64,000 nt of DNA from Styela clava (lineage: Eukaryota > Chordata > Ascidiacea > Stolidobranchia > Styelidae). This document shows, one piece after another, positions 11,631-21,800 of the stretch (positions within the stretch are counted from its first letter, which is position 1; each line of letters opens with the position of its first letter). The DNA is taken from contig NC_135257.1 in the NCBI RefSeq assembly GCF_964204865.1, positions 8,144,151 through 8,208,150 on the forward strand. Direction: 5' to 3'. Made by a program: the position numbers and the translations under genes. The notes beneath the pieces are model-generated. The model was not told the origin of the DNA. It saw only the letters and a program-made list of their open reading frames with translations, and made no database searches.

Positions 11631-12290
11631 GCGGTGCGGTGTGGCTAATCGTTAAGAATACGCTCGCCACCACGCACCTCTGATTACTCTGCATGGGTTC
11701 ACAGATTTGAATCCCATGCGGCGAAAGTTATGTGCGAGAGGACTGCTGGACACCCCGCCGACGTAGGGTGGTTCACGTAATGAGTGGGAGTGGTCACTCC
11801 TCTACGGCCGATGGGATGGGGACATGGCCCATTGGCAATGGGCCGAAGAGGAGTACTACTGTACTATGTAAAAATACTTAAATTGAGTACAAGTAAACAT
11901 TGGGTCTGGTATAGTTTAATACCACTTGTACTTCTAGTTGGCCTGGCTCAATTTTTGCATATGTCATTCCTAACCCCCATCTGGCAACATCACCAAAAAA
12001 TTATGTCACATGGGCCATGGCACATCACCAATGGGCTGCGGCCCTATTAGATGGGCCGTGGCCTTGGCCCATGGGGCATAGAGAAGTCACCACTTCTGTA
12101 GCACGTAACCGCTGGTCGGTTACGGCTTCCTCCACCATCACCTCCATACTGCCGAAAACAAATTACTGACTACGGTGATCACATACCCGACATGGAATGG
12201 TAACCAGATGAGAGGCTGTGGTTTGCCATATGGTTAAGCCTTATTAACGGACTTCCGCTCCCCTGGGATAAATATGTAAATCTTATACTA
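11631..12290 (+). repeat. tRNA-derived SINE, copy 1, with internal insertion
   Basis: The head GCGGTGTGGCTAATCG...CTGATTACTCTGCATGGGTTC carries tRNA-like A and B promoter boxes (B box AGATTTGAATCCC near 11702). The body (GAGAGGACTGCTGGACACC) and tail (GAGGCTGTGGTTTGCCATAT ... GGGATAAATATGTAAATC) match the copy at 12306-12625. Between about 11808 and 12092 extra sequence with several GGCCCAT/ATGGGCC motifs interrupts the SINE; about 100 bp of it (11913-12008) recurs at 58629-58740. Confidence 0.7.
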
Positions 12291-12305
12291 AACAGGTATA
12301 TGGCT

Positions 12306-12625
12306 TGGCGGTGTGGGGCATCATGCTAAGCGTTATGAAAACGTCTCTGATTACCCAACATGGGTTCGCAGGTTCGAATCCCATGCAGGGATGATTGTGT
12401 GTGAGAGAATTGCTGGACTCTTTGCCGCTCTAAGGTGTTCCACTTAAACGTTTGTCAGTTACTTCTTCCTGCACCATCAAGTCCATGCTTCCGAAAACAA
12501 ATAACTTGCTAACTATTCCCATACCCGACCTGGGCTGGTAATCGGACGAGAGGCTGTGGTTCGCCATATGATTAAGCCGTCTTATCGGCTTTCCTCTCCT
12601 CTGGGATAAATATGTAAATCCTATA
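12306..12625 (+). repeat. tRNA-derived SINE, copy 2
   Basis: Uninterrupted copy of the same SINE. The B box GGTTCGAATCC at 12371-12381 is a perfect Pol III consensus. The body shares GAGAGAATTGCTGGACTC, TTCCGAAAACAAATAAC and GAGAGGCTGTGGTTCGCC with copy 1, and the 3' end reads GGGATAAATATGTAAATCC. It lies directly behind copy 1 in the same orientation. A shorter relative lies at 58300-58440. Confidence 0.8.
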
Positions 12626-12774
12626 TTATATAAACTCACTGACCCCAGTGATCTTGCTCATATCGAGATCATTGCGACACGATTCATTTGTAATCATCGA
12701 ACTTGACAACAATTAATAGACTATCGAAATTGTGCATCAAGAAGGCATTCACACACAACAAAATGCATTACGGT

Positions 12775-13473
12775 TAGGGCTGGGAATTTCAGGGAAAACA
12801 CTTTAACCGTTACCCAGGTAAAATTAACCGGTTAACCGCTGCGTGACGTTTGGCATAATTATTTATAATTTCAGCATGTTACGTCACAATGCATATAAAG
12901 CAATTTTGCGTGTTCTTATCCCGGTATCGCTTATTAAAATTATTCACGAATAGAGATAGTTTCATGATTGCTCTGCTGCAAGAGATAGGCAGCGTGGTTC
13001 GGGCGTGGAAGTATTTTAGAAAACCTGATTCCGTTGTTAAACGTAATTTATGCGACAAATTATCAGTGTTCGATGTGCAAATTTTACTTCGAGATATATA
13101 TCATATAAAGAAAAACGGCAACAACTGCGCACTTGTTGTATGACATTGAATATCCGATTTTGCAATGAAATCGTGAACAATATATTTCGAAATCGTCCGA
13201 AAACTGATTCTGAATTCATCATTGTCAAATTTCCATAATCAGCAATCTTAGTACTTCCATTATTTTTCACATTTATTGAGTCCTTACCCACACAGTTAAT
13301 AATATTCTTTTGAATTAAATGCCACAAGAGATAAATTTGCGATGACGTAATCATATTTGAGAAATTGTACGGTATGAAGATGATTTGTACATGAGATGTC
13401 AGTTAACGGTTAAAATAAATCGTAACCGTTAACTATCTGAAATCGGTTAACCGGTTAACCATTCCCAGCCCTA
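12775..13473. mobile_element. TAGGGCTGGG-end DNA transposon, copy 2 (complete)
   Basis: Complete copy of the element at 669-1362. The ends are TAGGGCTGGGAAT and ATTCCCAGCCCTA, with inverted AACCGGTTAACC runs inside. It is flanked by ATTACGGT and ATTACCGT, an 8-bp target duplication with one mismatch, which fits the hAT superfamily. The interior is nearly identical to copy 1, so the family was recently active. The + strand frame 12889-13143 includes a stretch like the start of a BED-finger region, but no intact transposase is present. Confidence 0.88.
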
Positions 13474-13793
13474 ATTACCGTACATGACTAAGTTCCCAAA
13501 TTAAAAAATAAATCTTATCTTAAATCAGTATCTTACATTAGATAACAGAATATCATGAAACTATATTTGGCTATATCTTCATAATAACATGTTCAGGAAT
13601 ATTCAATATAAAGTTAGCAGTTGATAGTGGACAAAAACTCAAAATTTATATTTGAAAATACTCCCTCTCGGATGAGGTGTCCTTTAAATTCATTATAAGA
13701 AGTCAAATACGCTGTTATTTCAATATTGTAAATATTTCAAAAATGGCAACTCAGAACCATATTTATCCAGATATTATTCAGCATAGGCGAATC
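13474..13793. other. Spacer between two repeat elements
   Basis: AT-rich, no gene or repeat recognised. Confidence 0.4.
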
Positions 13794-14146
13794 CCTGGGG
13801 GGGGGCTAAGGGGGCCATGCTTTCCCCCAAATAAAATTTCGCATTTACTGTAAGGCTTAGTTTCATATGCCTTTTCCAACACCATTCTGCTCTATTCTTG
13901 AACGATTTACTGAAATCCGGACGTTACTTGGCTTGCTATCAATAATTCTTTCACCAAATAGAGTAATAGACCAAACGAGATAGGTGAAAATATACGCTTA
14001 TGTGCCTCTGATAACTTCTGTAGTGGAGTACGTCTGTAGAACGATTCTTTTAAAATATTGTTAGATATCAGTAGCTACTTTTATCTGCGTCGTATTACGT
14101 CATTATACAAAAAAGAATTGCTCCCCCCTCGAAATTGTGGGCTTGC
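13794..14146. mobile_element. G-run/C-run repeat element, copy 2
   Basis: It begins CCTGGGGGGGGGCTAAGGGGG and ends in GCTCCCCCCTCG. The interior aligns by eye with the 4571-5045 element, for example the segment ATCAGTAGCTACTTTTATCT here against ACCAGTAGCTGCCTTTAATC there. Confidence 0.55.
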
Positions 14147-14278
14147 AATACTCTTGTTATTCAGCACAGTCTGCACATGTTTTGAGGAAGCATTATTTTT
14201 ATACTAAAGTTATTTCAACTGATATTTTATGACTCTTAAAGTTTAATATTATGCTTTTGATAGTAATTTTTAATCACA

Positions 14279-16075
14279 ATGAATAATAAGCAACAATCGA
14301 GAGTGAAAAATCAAGGTAGCGAAAACGGATCCAGACGTAACATTAAATCTGCTGATAAAAAGAAAACCTTCGCAGCTCCTAACCCAGTACAAAAGCGAGG
14401 TATTGTCAAACGTAAATTGGGATCTAGAAAGAAATCGGAATCAGAAATTAAAACGTCGGAAAGTAGAGATAAACCTTGTATAATTAGAACTTATCATGTG
14501 TCTTCTACACCACTGAATACTCCTTTGAAAGTTGAAAAATTGAAGAATCGTAAAACATGTGACACAGATTTGCAATCGCTTTCCGATATTTCCAAGTCAT
14601 CATCCAGGTCGAGCGTTTGTTCTTCTGTTTCCAGTGGTTTGATTGAGCTTCTTTGCAATTATAACTCTGCCAATCAAACAGGTCAGGAAAAGCATGATCC
14701 ACCTGTTAGGGATGTTGGACCTTCTGACCAGGATGAAACGTTAAAAAATGAAACAAAATATTCATTTGTGATTCCTATTGATCAACCAAACTGTGATGGA
14801 CGTTTAACTTTATTGTCCGAACTGCTGGGAAAACTTAAAGTGACAGCGAAATCAGTTGTCAGTAGTGGCGATAGCAAAAATTTAAAAAGACTGGAGAAAG
14901 TTATTGAAACGATGGATAAAGAATTTTTTGCACTGCAAAGTGACCTATCAATTATCCAATCTCAGAATTTTGATTCGCAAATAGAATCTGCTACTGCTTC
15001 ATTGAAAGAGGAAAATGCCACTCTTCAAAGAAAATTAAGAATTTTGAACCAAACACTAGCAGAAAAGGAACAAAAATACAATGATAAAGATATAAATCTT
15101 GAACTGGAAACAGTTCAATGCATGAATCAAACATTGATGGAACAAATCAAGAAATTATCATCATTGATGCAGCAATTACAAGATGAAAATAAAAGACAAG
15201 AAAATGTTATTTCTGATTTAAGAAAAGAGAAAAAGAAACTCGATGAAGATTTACTTCATAAAGATATAGAATTTTCGAAAAGTCGAGAAATATTTTCCAC
15301 AGAAGCTGGTACAATTAAAACGGAAGTGACGAATGCATTGCAAAAAGTTGACGCTTTGAAAAGACAACTTAGTGATGCAGAAACTGAAGGTGAATTGATG
15401 AAAGTTTCGCTCCAACAAAAAGACGATGAAATTACAAGATTAAATGATTTAAATAAAGGACTTCAAAGCAGTGTGTCTCGGTTACTAGAAGATTTGAGAA
15501 AGGCATCTCAAGCTCAAAAGAAATCTTCGAATGTTCCTTCAAGTGATGTTTCAAATGCTTTTTTAAATAACTTAAAAAATGTTTTGAATACACCACAACA
15601 TACAAGAACCAATTATCAAGGAGATGCAAGCTTTCTACCGCAATCAGTGTTAAACCAACATAGTTTTCCAATGACTAAGACGTTTCCTCCTCATTCTAAT
15701 AAAGAAAATTTTGGCCCTTCATTTCCAGTTTTCATGTCAGGTAGTCATACTACAGAGGAGTTTTTGCCTCCTAACAATTATGACCATGTATTAGAAAGCA
15801 GTCGATTATCTTCTATGCCAACAACGTCAGCAGCAACATCTCCATCATCTACCAAGTCGCCTTATTTTGAAAACATCGGCATTAGTGATGATTCTCTTGT
15901 TTCAAGAAGTTCGAAACCCACGTTGTGGGAACAAAACTCTGTTTCTTCATCCTTCATTTCTTTTACTACGAGAGATGAAAATGACTTTGCCAATGGGCTT
16001 GCCATTTTGGACGCAGACATTCAAAGAATACAGGATAGTTTACATGACATGTCAAACGTTAATAAAAAACATTGA
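14279..16075 (+). CDS. Coiled-coil protein, possibly CCDC14-like (intronless)
   Basis: A single 598-codon frame from ATG 14279. Residues 1-70 are Lys/Arg/Ser-rich and probably disordered. A conserved-looking segment at about 176-200 (TLLSELLGKLKVTAKSVVSS) leads into a long heptad-type coiled coil at about 198-407, followed by a Ser/Pro-rich linker and a short C-terminal helix (FANGLAILDADIQRIQDSL). This order recalls CCDC14, a centriolar-satellite protein, but the match is from memory and moderate only; other centrosomal coiled-coil proteins are possible. No membrane segment or signal peptide. The frame has no intron, as for the two genes to its left. The next gene on this strand is also coiled-coil, but the stop at 16073-16075 separates them. 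Confidence 0.85.
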   Translation: MNNKQQSRVKNQGSENGSRRNIKSADKKKTFAAPNPVQKRGIVKRKLGSRKKSESEIKTSESRDKPCIIRTYHVSSTPLNTPLKVEKLKNRKTCDTDLQSLSDISKSSSRSSVCSSVSSGLIELLCNYNSANQTGQEKHDPPVRDVGPSDQDETLKNETKYSFVIPIDQPNCDGRLTLLSELLGKLKVTAKSVVSSGDSKNLKRLEKVIETMDKEFFALQSDLSIIQSQNFDSQIESATASLKEENATLQRKLRILNQTLAEKEQKYNDKDINLELETVQCMNQTLMEQIKKLSSLMQQLQDENKRQENVISDLRKEKKKLDEDLLHKDIEFSKSREIFSTEAGTIKTEVTNALQKVDALKRQLSDAETEGELMKVSLQQKDDEITRLNDLNKGLQSSVSRLLEDLRKASQAQKKSSNVPSSDVSNAFLNNLKNVLNTPQHTRTNYQGDASFLPQSVLNQHSFPMTKTFPPHSNKENFGPSFPVFMSGSHTTEEFLPPNNYDHVLESSRLSSMPTTSAATSPSSTKSPYFENIGISDDSLVSRSSKPTLWEQNSVSSSFISFTTRDENDFANGLAILDADIQRIQDSLHDMSNVNKKH

Positions 16076-18811
16076 CTATGTTGAAAGAACAGTGCCAACA
16101 GTTTGTTTTTGAGAATGATATAGGAATTTCATATCCAGGCAAATCATATCATTTATTGGGGAAAATCCAAATAGAAATTCGAAAGTGTCACAAAATTTTG
16201 GTGCATCAACCCTTTGTGCATAAAAATTCATTGTTCCAACTGATGAAAAATTTGGATTCTGTAATGATTTATAATAATATTAAATAATGATACGCTTGTT
16301 ACAGAAATCTTATTATTTACATTATCATTGTTCTTTACTTACATTATCATTTACATTATCATTGTTCTATCCAGAAGAAGAATTAATTCCGATGCATTTA
16401 ACTAGTTTGGTTCAACATTCATTTAAAATAGATTTATATTTCTGTAAAATCTTATTACTTATCGATCTTGATCGGTAAGTATGTTGATAGGTATTTGTCT
16501 GTCTGTCTGTCTGTGTGTTAGATGCACGCGATATCTCACGAAAGCGAGGTTCAATCTCCTCCAAATTTTGCATGTGCATTCATCTTAGCTGGGATCAGAA
16601 GCCTATCGATTTTGGATGGATTATGTCGTATAATTAGCGAGTTATTAAATAATTAGTGATGGGACGCACGGTGTCACTATGGAGTAAGACCACTGTTTTG
16701 GGGGATCCCCTAACCTTCGATCGATAAGTCTTCGGTTTCCAACCGAATTCTAGTTTATTCATTAGGCTTTGCGTATTTAGCATTAGTTTAATATTACATC
16801 TAGTGAGAATAACTTCAAACAGTTTTTTTACTACGATCTATGAGTTTTGTCCAATATAAGGTTTGATAATATATATATTCATTTATACAAGGAATATGCG
16901 ACAATACTTATGAAGCTTTACATTTCAAGCATCAGTTAAATAAATATTTGCCACCTTATAAAGATTTTATCACCCTTGAGTGTTTTATTGTTACTTTTAC
17001 TGAGGAATAAAACTGAATACAACTTGTTTGCCTAGCATATTCATAAATTCCTTTTCAGAAAGGATTTCATATTCTCTAGCATGGAGAGGATTGGTGATCA
17101 ACTTATCTTTATTGTGTAGCATTGTTTTTTCATTTCGCTCATATTATATTCTAACATTATTTTTCAAAATGCAGATAAAAACGGTAAACAAATGACTATT
17201 CAAAATGTAGTATGGAACGGCTTTCATTATTCCAATAATTTTGTATTTGTCTTTATGTTGGCTATGTAACATGAATGATGCATTATTTTGTCAGATGCTC
17301 AGGTTATCTCTACAACTCAGAAGAGTTGAAGGTACTTGAGACACATTTCTAGTATAAAACTCAATTTGGAAGATTTTGCAATTACCGTACTATATTAGGT
17401 TTTGTAAAATAACTTGATCAGATTGCTTTTACATGAATTTCAACACTGGGTATTATTAGTATTTATAATATGTATGAAGTTGGCATCTTCAAGAATGATA
17501 GAAATATAATATTGGATTTCCTATTTGCTCATACTTCAACAATATATTCTTTGTGGAGTTTCATATCTTGAATAACATGGTTTGACATCAACCAAAGGCT
17601 GTCTATTTACATTAATATGGTTGGTTTTGGTGATTATTTGGCTCATTGTTTTTCAAAATGTTATTGTATTGTTGATGTACATTCTTTGTTGAAATTTAGC
17701 ATTCATCAAAACATAAAATGACTTCTATTGATGTGTACTGTTTTGAATATAAATTATGACAATTCATCATATATTTTTGTACTTCACTGTTACACTGTAA
17801 CACAAATCATTTACTTTTATTAGCTAGTTAGAAATTATATGTTCCAATAAAATATTCCGATACTGTTCAATAATGCCTTCCTAACATGAAGCACTGGGAA
17901 CAGAAAAGAAGTATGGAGACCAACAACTGACAAAGGATTGATTTTGGAATTGAGTGGCTGGTGTTGAGAATAAATAGGAAAATGGTAATTTTATATCTTC
18001 GAAGCTTGTTATTCTATGAAAGAATACCTAAGTCTAATAAAAATGATATTTTTTATGATAAAAAGTAAAATGGCCCTAAAGGTTTTGGCTCCTAAAACAA
18101 ATATTCAACAGTCTTTCCAAAGCATAAATTCAACATTAAGTGGATTTATTTGCTTTTTGCAGTGTGATAATAGCATAAAATATTCAGTTAAATATTTATA
18201 TACTGTAAAAGCTTATAGCTATTTCAAATTCACATAAATTGCTCATCGTAGCGTTCGTGTGCACAGATGATGTTAGTGCAAAATATGGTTTATTATCTAT
18301 CTAGCCTAGAATATTTCTCTTCTCTTCTTCATTTCAGTCATCCTGCTAGATTTGTCACTTGTTTCATAAGCTGTTAACTGGGGGCCCATGACTCCCCAAG
18401 TGGGCCGCAGAGCAGTTGGAGGGGGGCCACAATGCTAGGCGCAAAACTGATTTTACCTTTCCTGTTCTTCCTAATTTCATTGCATGACAAGGGTATATCA
18501 TAGGGTGTTTTGTTGAGTATGAATTGTTTGAACAAAATGGAATTTGGAATCTATCAATTAAAATTTCACTATAAATAACACAGGAATGATGAACAGGGTG
18601 CTAAATGGATGCTAAGCTTTCGGAAGGGGGCCACAAGCCATAGAAGGTTAGAAATCACTGCTGTAGTAGAGGGATGAACATATTACTCTCAGCGCTCCAG
18701 CCTCCAGTGGTCACACATTTTTGGTTTGTGCAATTTTAACTGGGAATCTTGGTTAAAATGGTATTTGATTTGTTATGCGTTGATTGGTATAAAGTTTTGG
18801 TTTCTTTACAG
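16076..18811. other. 3' UTR and intergenic; candidate start exon at about 17.9 kb
   Basis: Probably the 3' UTR of the coiled-coil gene (AATAAA at 17006 and 17846), then the 5' region of the next gene. Near 16495 a TCTG microsatellite precedes a low-copy-like stretch (to about 16690) resembling a dispersed repeat. At 17982-17984 an ATG abuts a donor (AAAATG|GTAATT); spliced to 18812 it would give M-SVPDEIV, a possible start for the downstream gene. The segment 18376-18659 is a decayed hAT-like copy, listed separately. Confidence 0.4.
18376..18659. mobile_element. Decayed hAT-like element, right end intact
   Basis: The right end reads GGTTAGAAATCACTG, the inverse of the common CAGTGATTTCTAACC type end. 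The left part starts GGGGGCCCATGACTCCCCAA and has lost its terminus. The sequence is GC-rich (GGGCCGCAG, GGGGGGCCAC) unlike its surroundings. No coding capacity. Confidence 0.5.
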
Positions 18812-21800
18812 AGTGTTCCTGATGAAATAGTGCATGCACTTCGAGAGCATGGGATTTTGGACTATAATGCCAATAATTCTGGATCATCAAATTCACACAA
18901 AAGTACAGAAATCAACATTCAAATAATGTGGCAACTATATAAGAAGGTTGTTGCTGATTTTGAAATGATGAAAAATGTACAAAATAAGGAGATGAATGAG
19001 GTAGTAAAATAAAATTAGATTTTGCCCCCTTTATCAGAATTAGATTTTTTCAAACTTCTGTCATTATGGATCAGGGATCATGGACCATGTTTTGGTCTTG
19101 GTTTTAAAATTGTACCTGTTTTGGTTTTGATTTTAGTTAGTGGCTTCTGTCCAATTTGAGATTTGGCTGTTAGAACCAAACTATTACCAAATGGGACCTG
19201 CCCATTTTTTGCAAGAAGGCAAATGGAGCTCCTATATTAGATTCCACTTTGGTCCTCACCCTAACACTAGAATGTTTAATTATCTGTTTGAGTCATTACA
19301 GGAATATGTATATATCAAGTAAAGTGTATAATTGCTAAAGTAAATGTATAACATTAGGTGCTGTCCATTAAGGATGCAAAATGCCTATGGTTCTAGCTTG
19401 AGATAGATCTTATACTATAGTGTGGTAGACTTCATTCTAGTAGCACCCCTATTTATTTTACACCAAGTCACCAACCTTTGTTCATTGCCATTATCATTTT
19501 TTTTAAATATTGACTTCTTAGTGTTACTTTTTATGAATTAATATTCTATTCTCAGCTTCAACGATATGTAGAGAATGTTCGTGGATTGAGTGAAGAGAGA
19601 GATCGATTGACTTCAGAATTTGATCGAGAAAATGAAGCTTTGAAGAAAGAACTGAAGATGATCAAAGACAAACAAAGTAATACTTAATTAAACTTTGATA
19701 AATTATTGTTTCACATTTATCGAGTTAGGGATCGATTTCTTCTGAAAATTAATTAAAAACATGTAAAACAATGCTTGACATATATAAGATTATCAGAATG
19801 ATATCAATGATTGTAAATTTCTATTATTTATGCATTTCTCCATTTGTTTATGGTTGTTTAGGAAAATATTAATTGTTATAATTGCCTATTTTTTTTTTTT
19901 TAAATTTGTTATAAATTAATGAAGTATAGCGTTTGAATCGACAAAATACATTTTCCCGATATTATATAATTTCATTTTTTTTCATTCCATGATATCCCTG
20001 GACTATTCAAATTGCTAAGCATTGCCAATGGTTTTAAAAAACCTATATGTTACACCACTGCTATTGTTTTCGAAAACAATTTTTTCTACTAAATTTTTGT
20101 TATGAATTAATGAAGGATATTGTTTGAATTTTTCCAATATTATACAATTTCAATTTTATTTGCTTTTTATGATATCTCTGGACTATTTCAATTGCTAAGC
20201 AGTGTTACACCACTACTTCATTTCACATCAATAATGATAAATGTTATAACTTCCAGATGATTACCAACATATTTTTTCTCTCATATAAACTTATACTTTC
20301 ATTGTTATACTTTTACATACAGGTACAATTTCTAATTTTGATTTTTTTAATCTCTCTCGTCAAAAAGTAATGAATGATTTTATATTAAAATGAAATGCAA
20401 TTTTGGGCAAATTTTTCAGATGAAGAAGAAACCAAAATTACAGAAATGTGTCATGAAGAGCATATGGCTGAACTCATTGGAAACACAAGAACTGAACAGG
20501 TGATGGAGCTATGGAGTCATTTGATTCGTAACATAGATTTATACAAATCTTCAAAATTGATGCAATAACTCAAGTTCCTTCCCTCTTTCCTTACATGATG
20601 CTACATAACAAAAAAAATGAAAAATCTACATTTAGAGTTAGATCAGATTCCTGAAACTTCCACAGAGAAAGAATGTAATTAAGACTTATTATGGTACTAA
20701 GCTTCAGTAAAAAATGAAGTCCTTGAACCTCAAATTTAAAAGAGTGATTTTCAACCTGTGTTTCATGGATCCCCAGGGCCCCACGGAAAGATTTTGGGCC
20801 ATGAGCAGTGCAAGCATGATATGAAAACAAAATATTCGAATGAGACTAATCGCCATTAAGAATATCTTGCACGAGATGTCAAATCTATAGTGTTTTGCTC
20901 ATGTAACTAAATGCTTTTGCCTTTTATTCATCTCATTAAATACAGGAAGTTATGTGATCAAGTCCAAAGTATTTGGTGTATTTTGTTCTCAACTATCTTA
21001 TCTATGTCAAATGTTTCTGACCGATCACATTTTATATGATCTTTCAAATGCAATATGGTTTTATATGCAGTTTTGATGACAGGCATTGAGATGGCTCGCA
21101 ATAGAGACAACTTGTACATCACATATTCAAATGCTGGGAAGGACTGTTCTAAAAGGTTTTTCAATCCAATCCACACTCCAATTCATACTGTCTTCTTCCT
21201 GTTTTAGATGGCGTATCTCCTGCTTGTTCGATCAAATCTTCTAGAAAAATTAGAAGTTACTGAGAAGGTGAAGACTAAACACTTTGATTTAGAGAAACAG
21301 TTGCATGTGAGATAATTTGCATGAACTTAATTAAAGTTATCTTAGCAGGGATTTTCTTAATGCACTTGATACATAGCATGCTATTTCTGGTAAATTCACC
21401 GTTTTAGTATAAATTCACAAAGTTTACAAGCAAATTTACTCTTTCATTTTTTAAACGAACTGTATAATTCCTTACATATATTTATATGAAGAAACACGAG
21501 TCAATTTAAAAAACTTGACTGTGGTTTTCTTGTAAAAGTGGCTGCTTATAATATTGAACGATGTTGTTGAATTTTTCTCGTTTCAGTTGATTTATTTTAG
21601 AATTTAGACATGTGTGAAATTGACCGAAACACTCTTATGTAGATTATACAGGGGAAATTTTCCACATGACTAGTTAGCTTTGCACTTTTCTAAAAAATGC
21701 CCCATATTTTTGAAATTCCATTCATTATATTCATTTCTCCCATAAAATAGCAGCCTTTTGAAATGTCAGAAAAAATTGTAGATGAAAGAAAGATTAATCT

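Noticed and set aside
12430-12639. 69-codon minus-strand frame
   Set aside because: Lies wholly within a tRNA-derived SINE.
16072-16478. Two frames after the CCDC14-like stop
   Set aside because: Most likely 3' UTR; no start context, no domain, composition like surrounding sequence.
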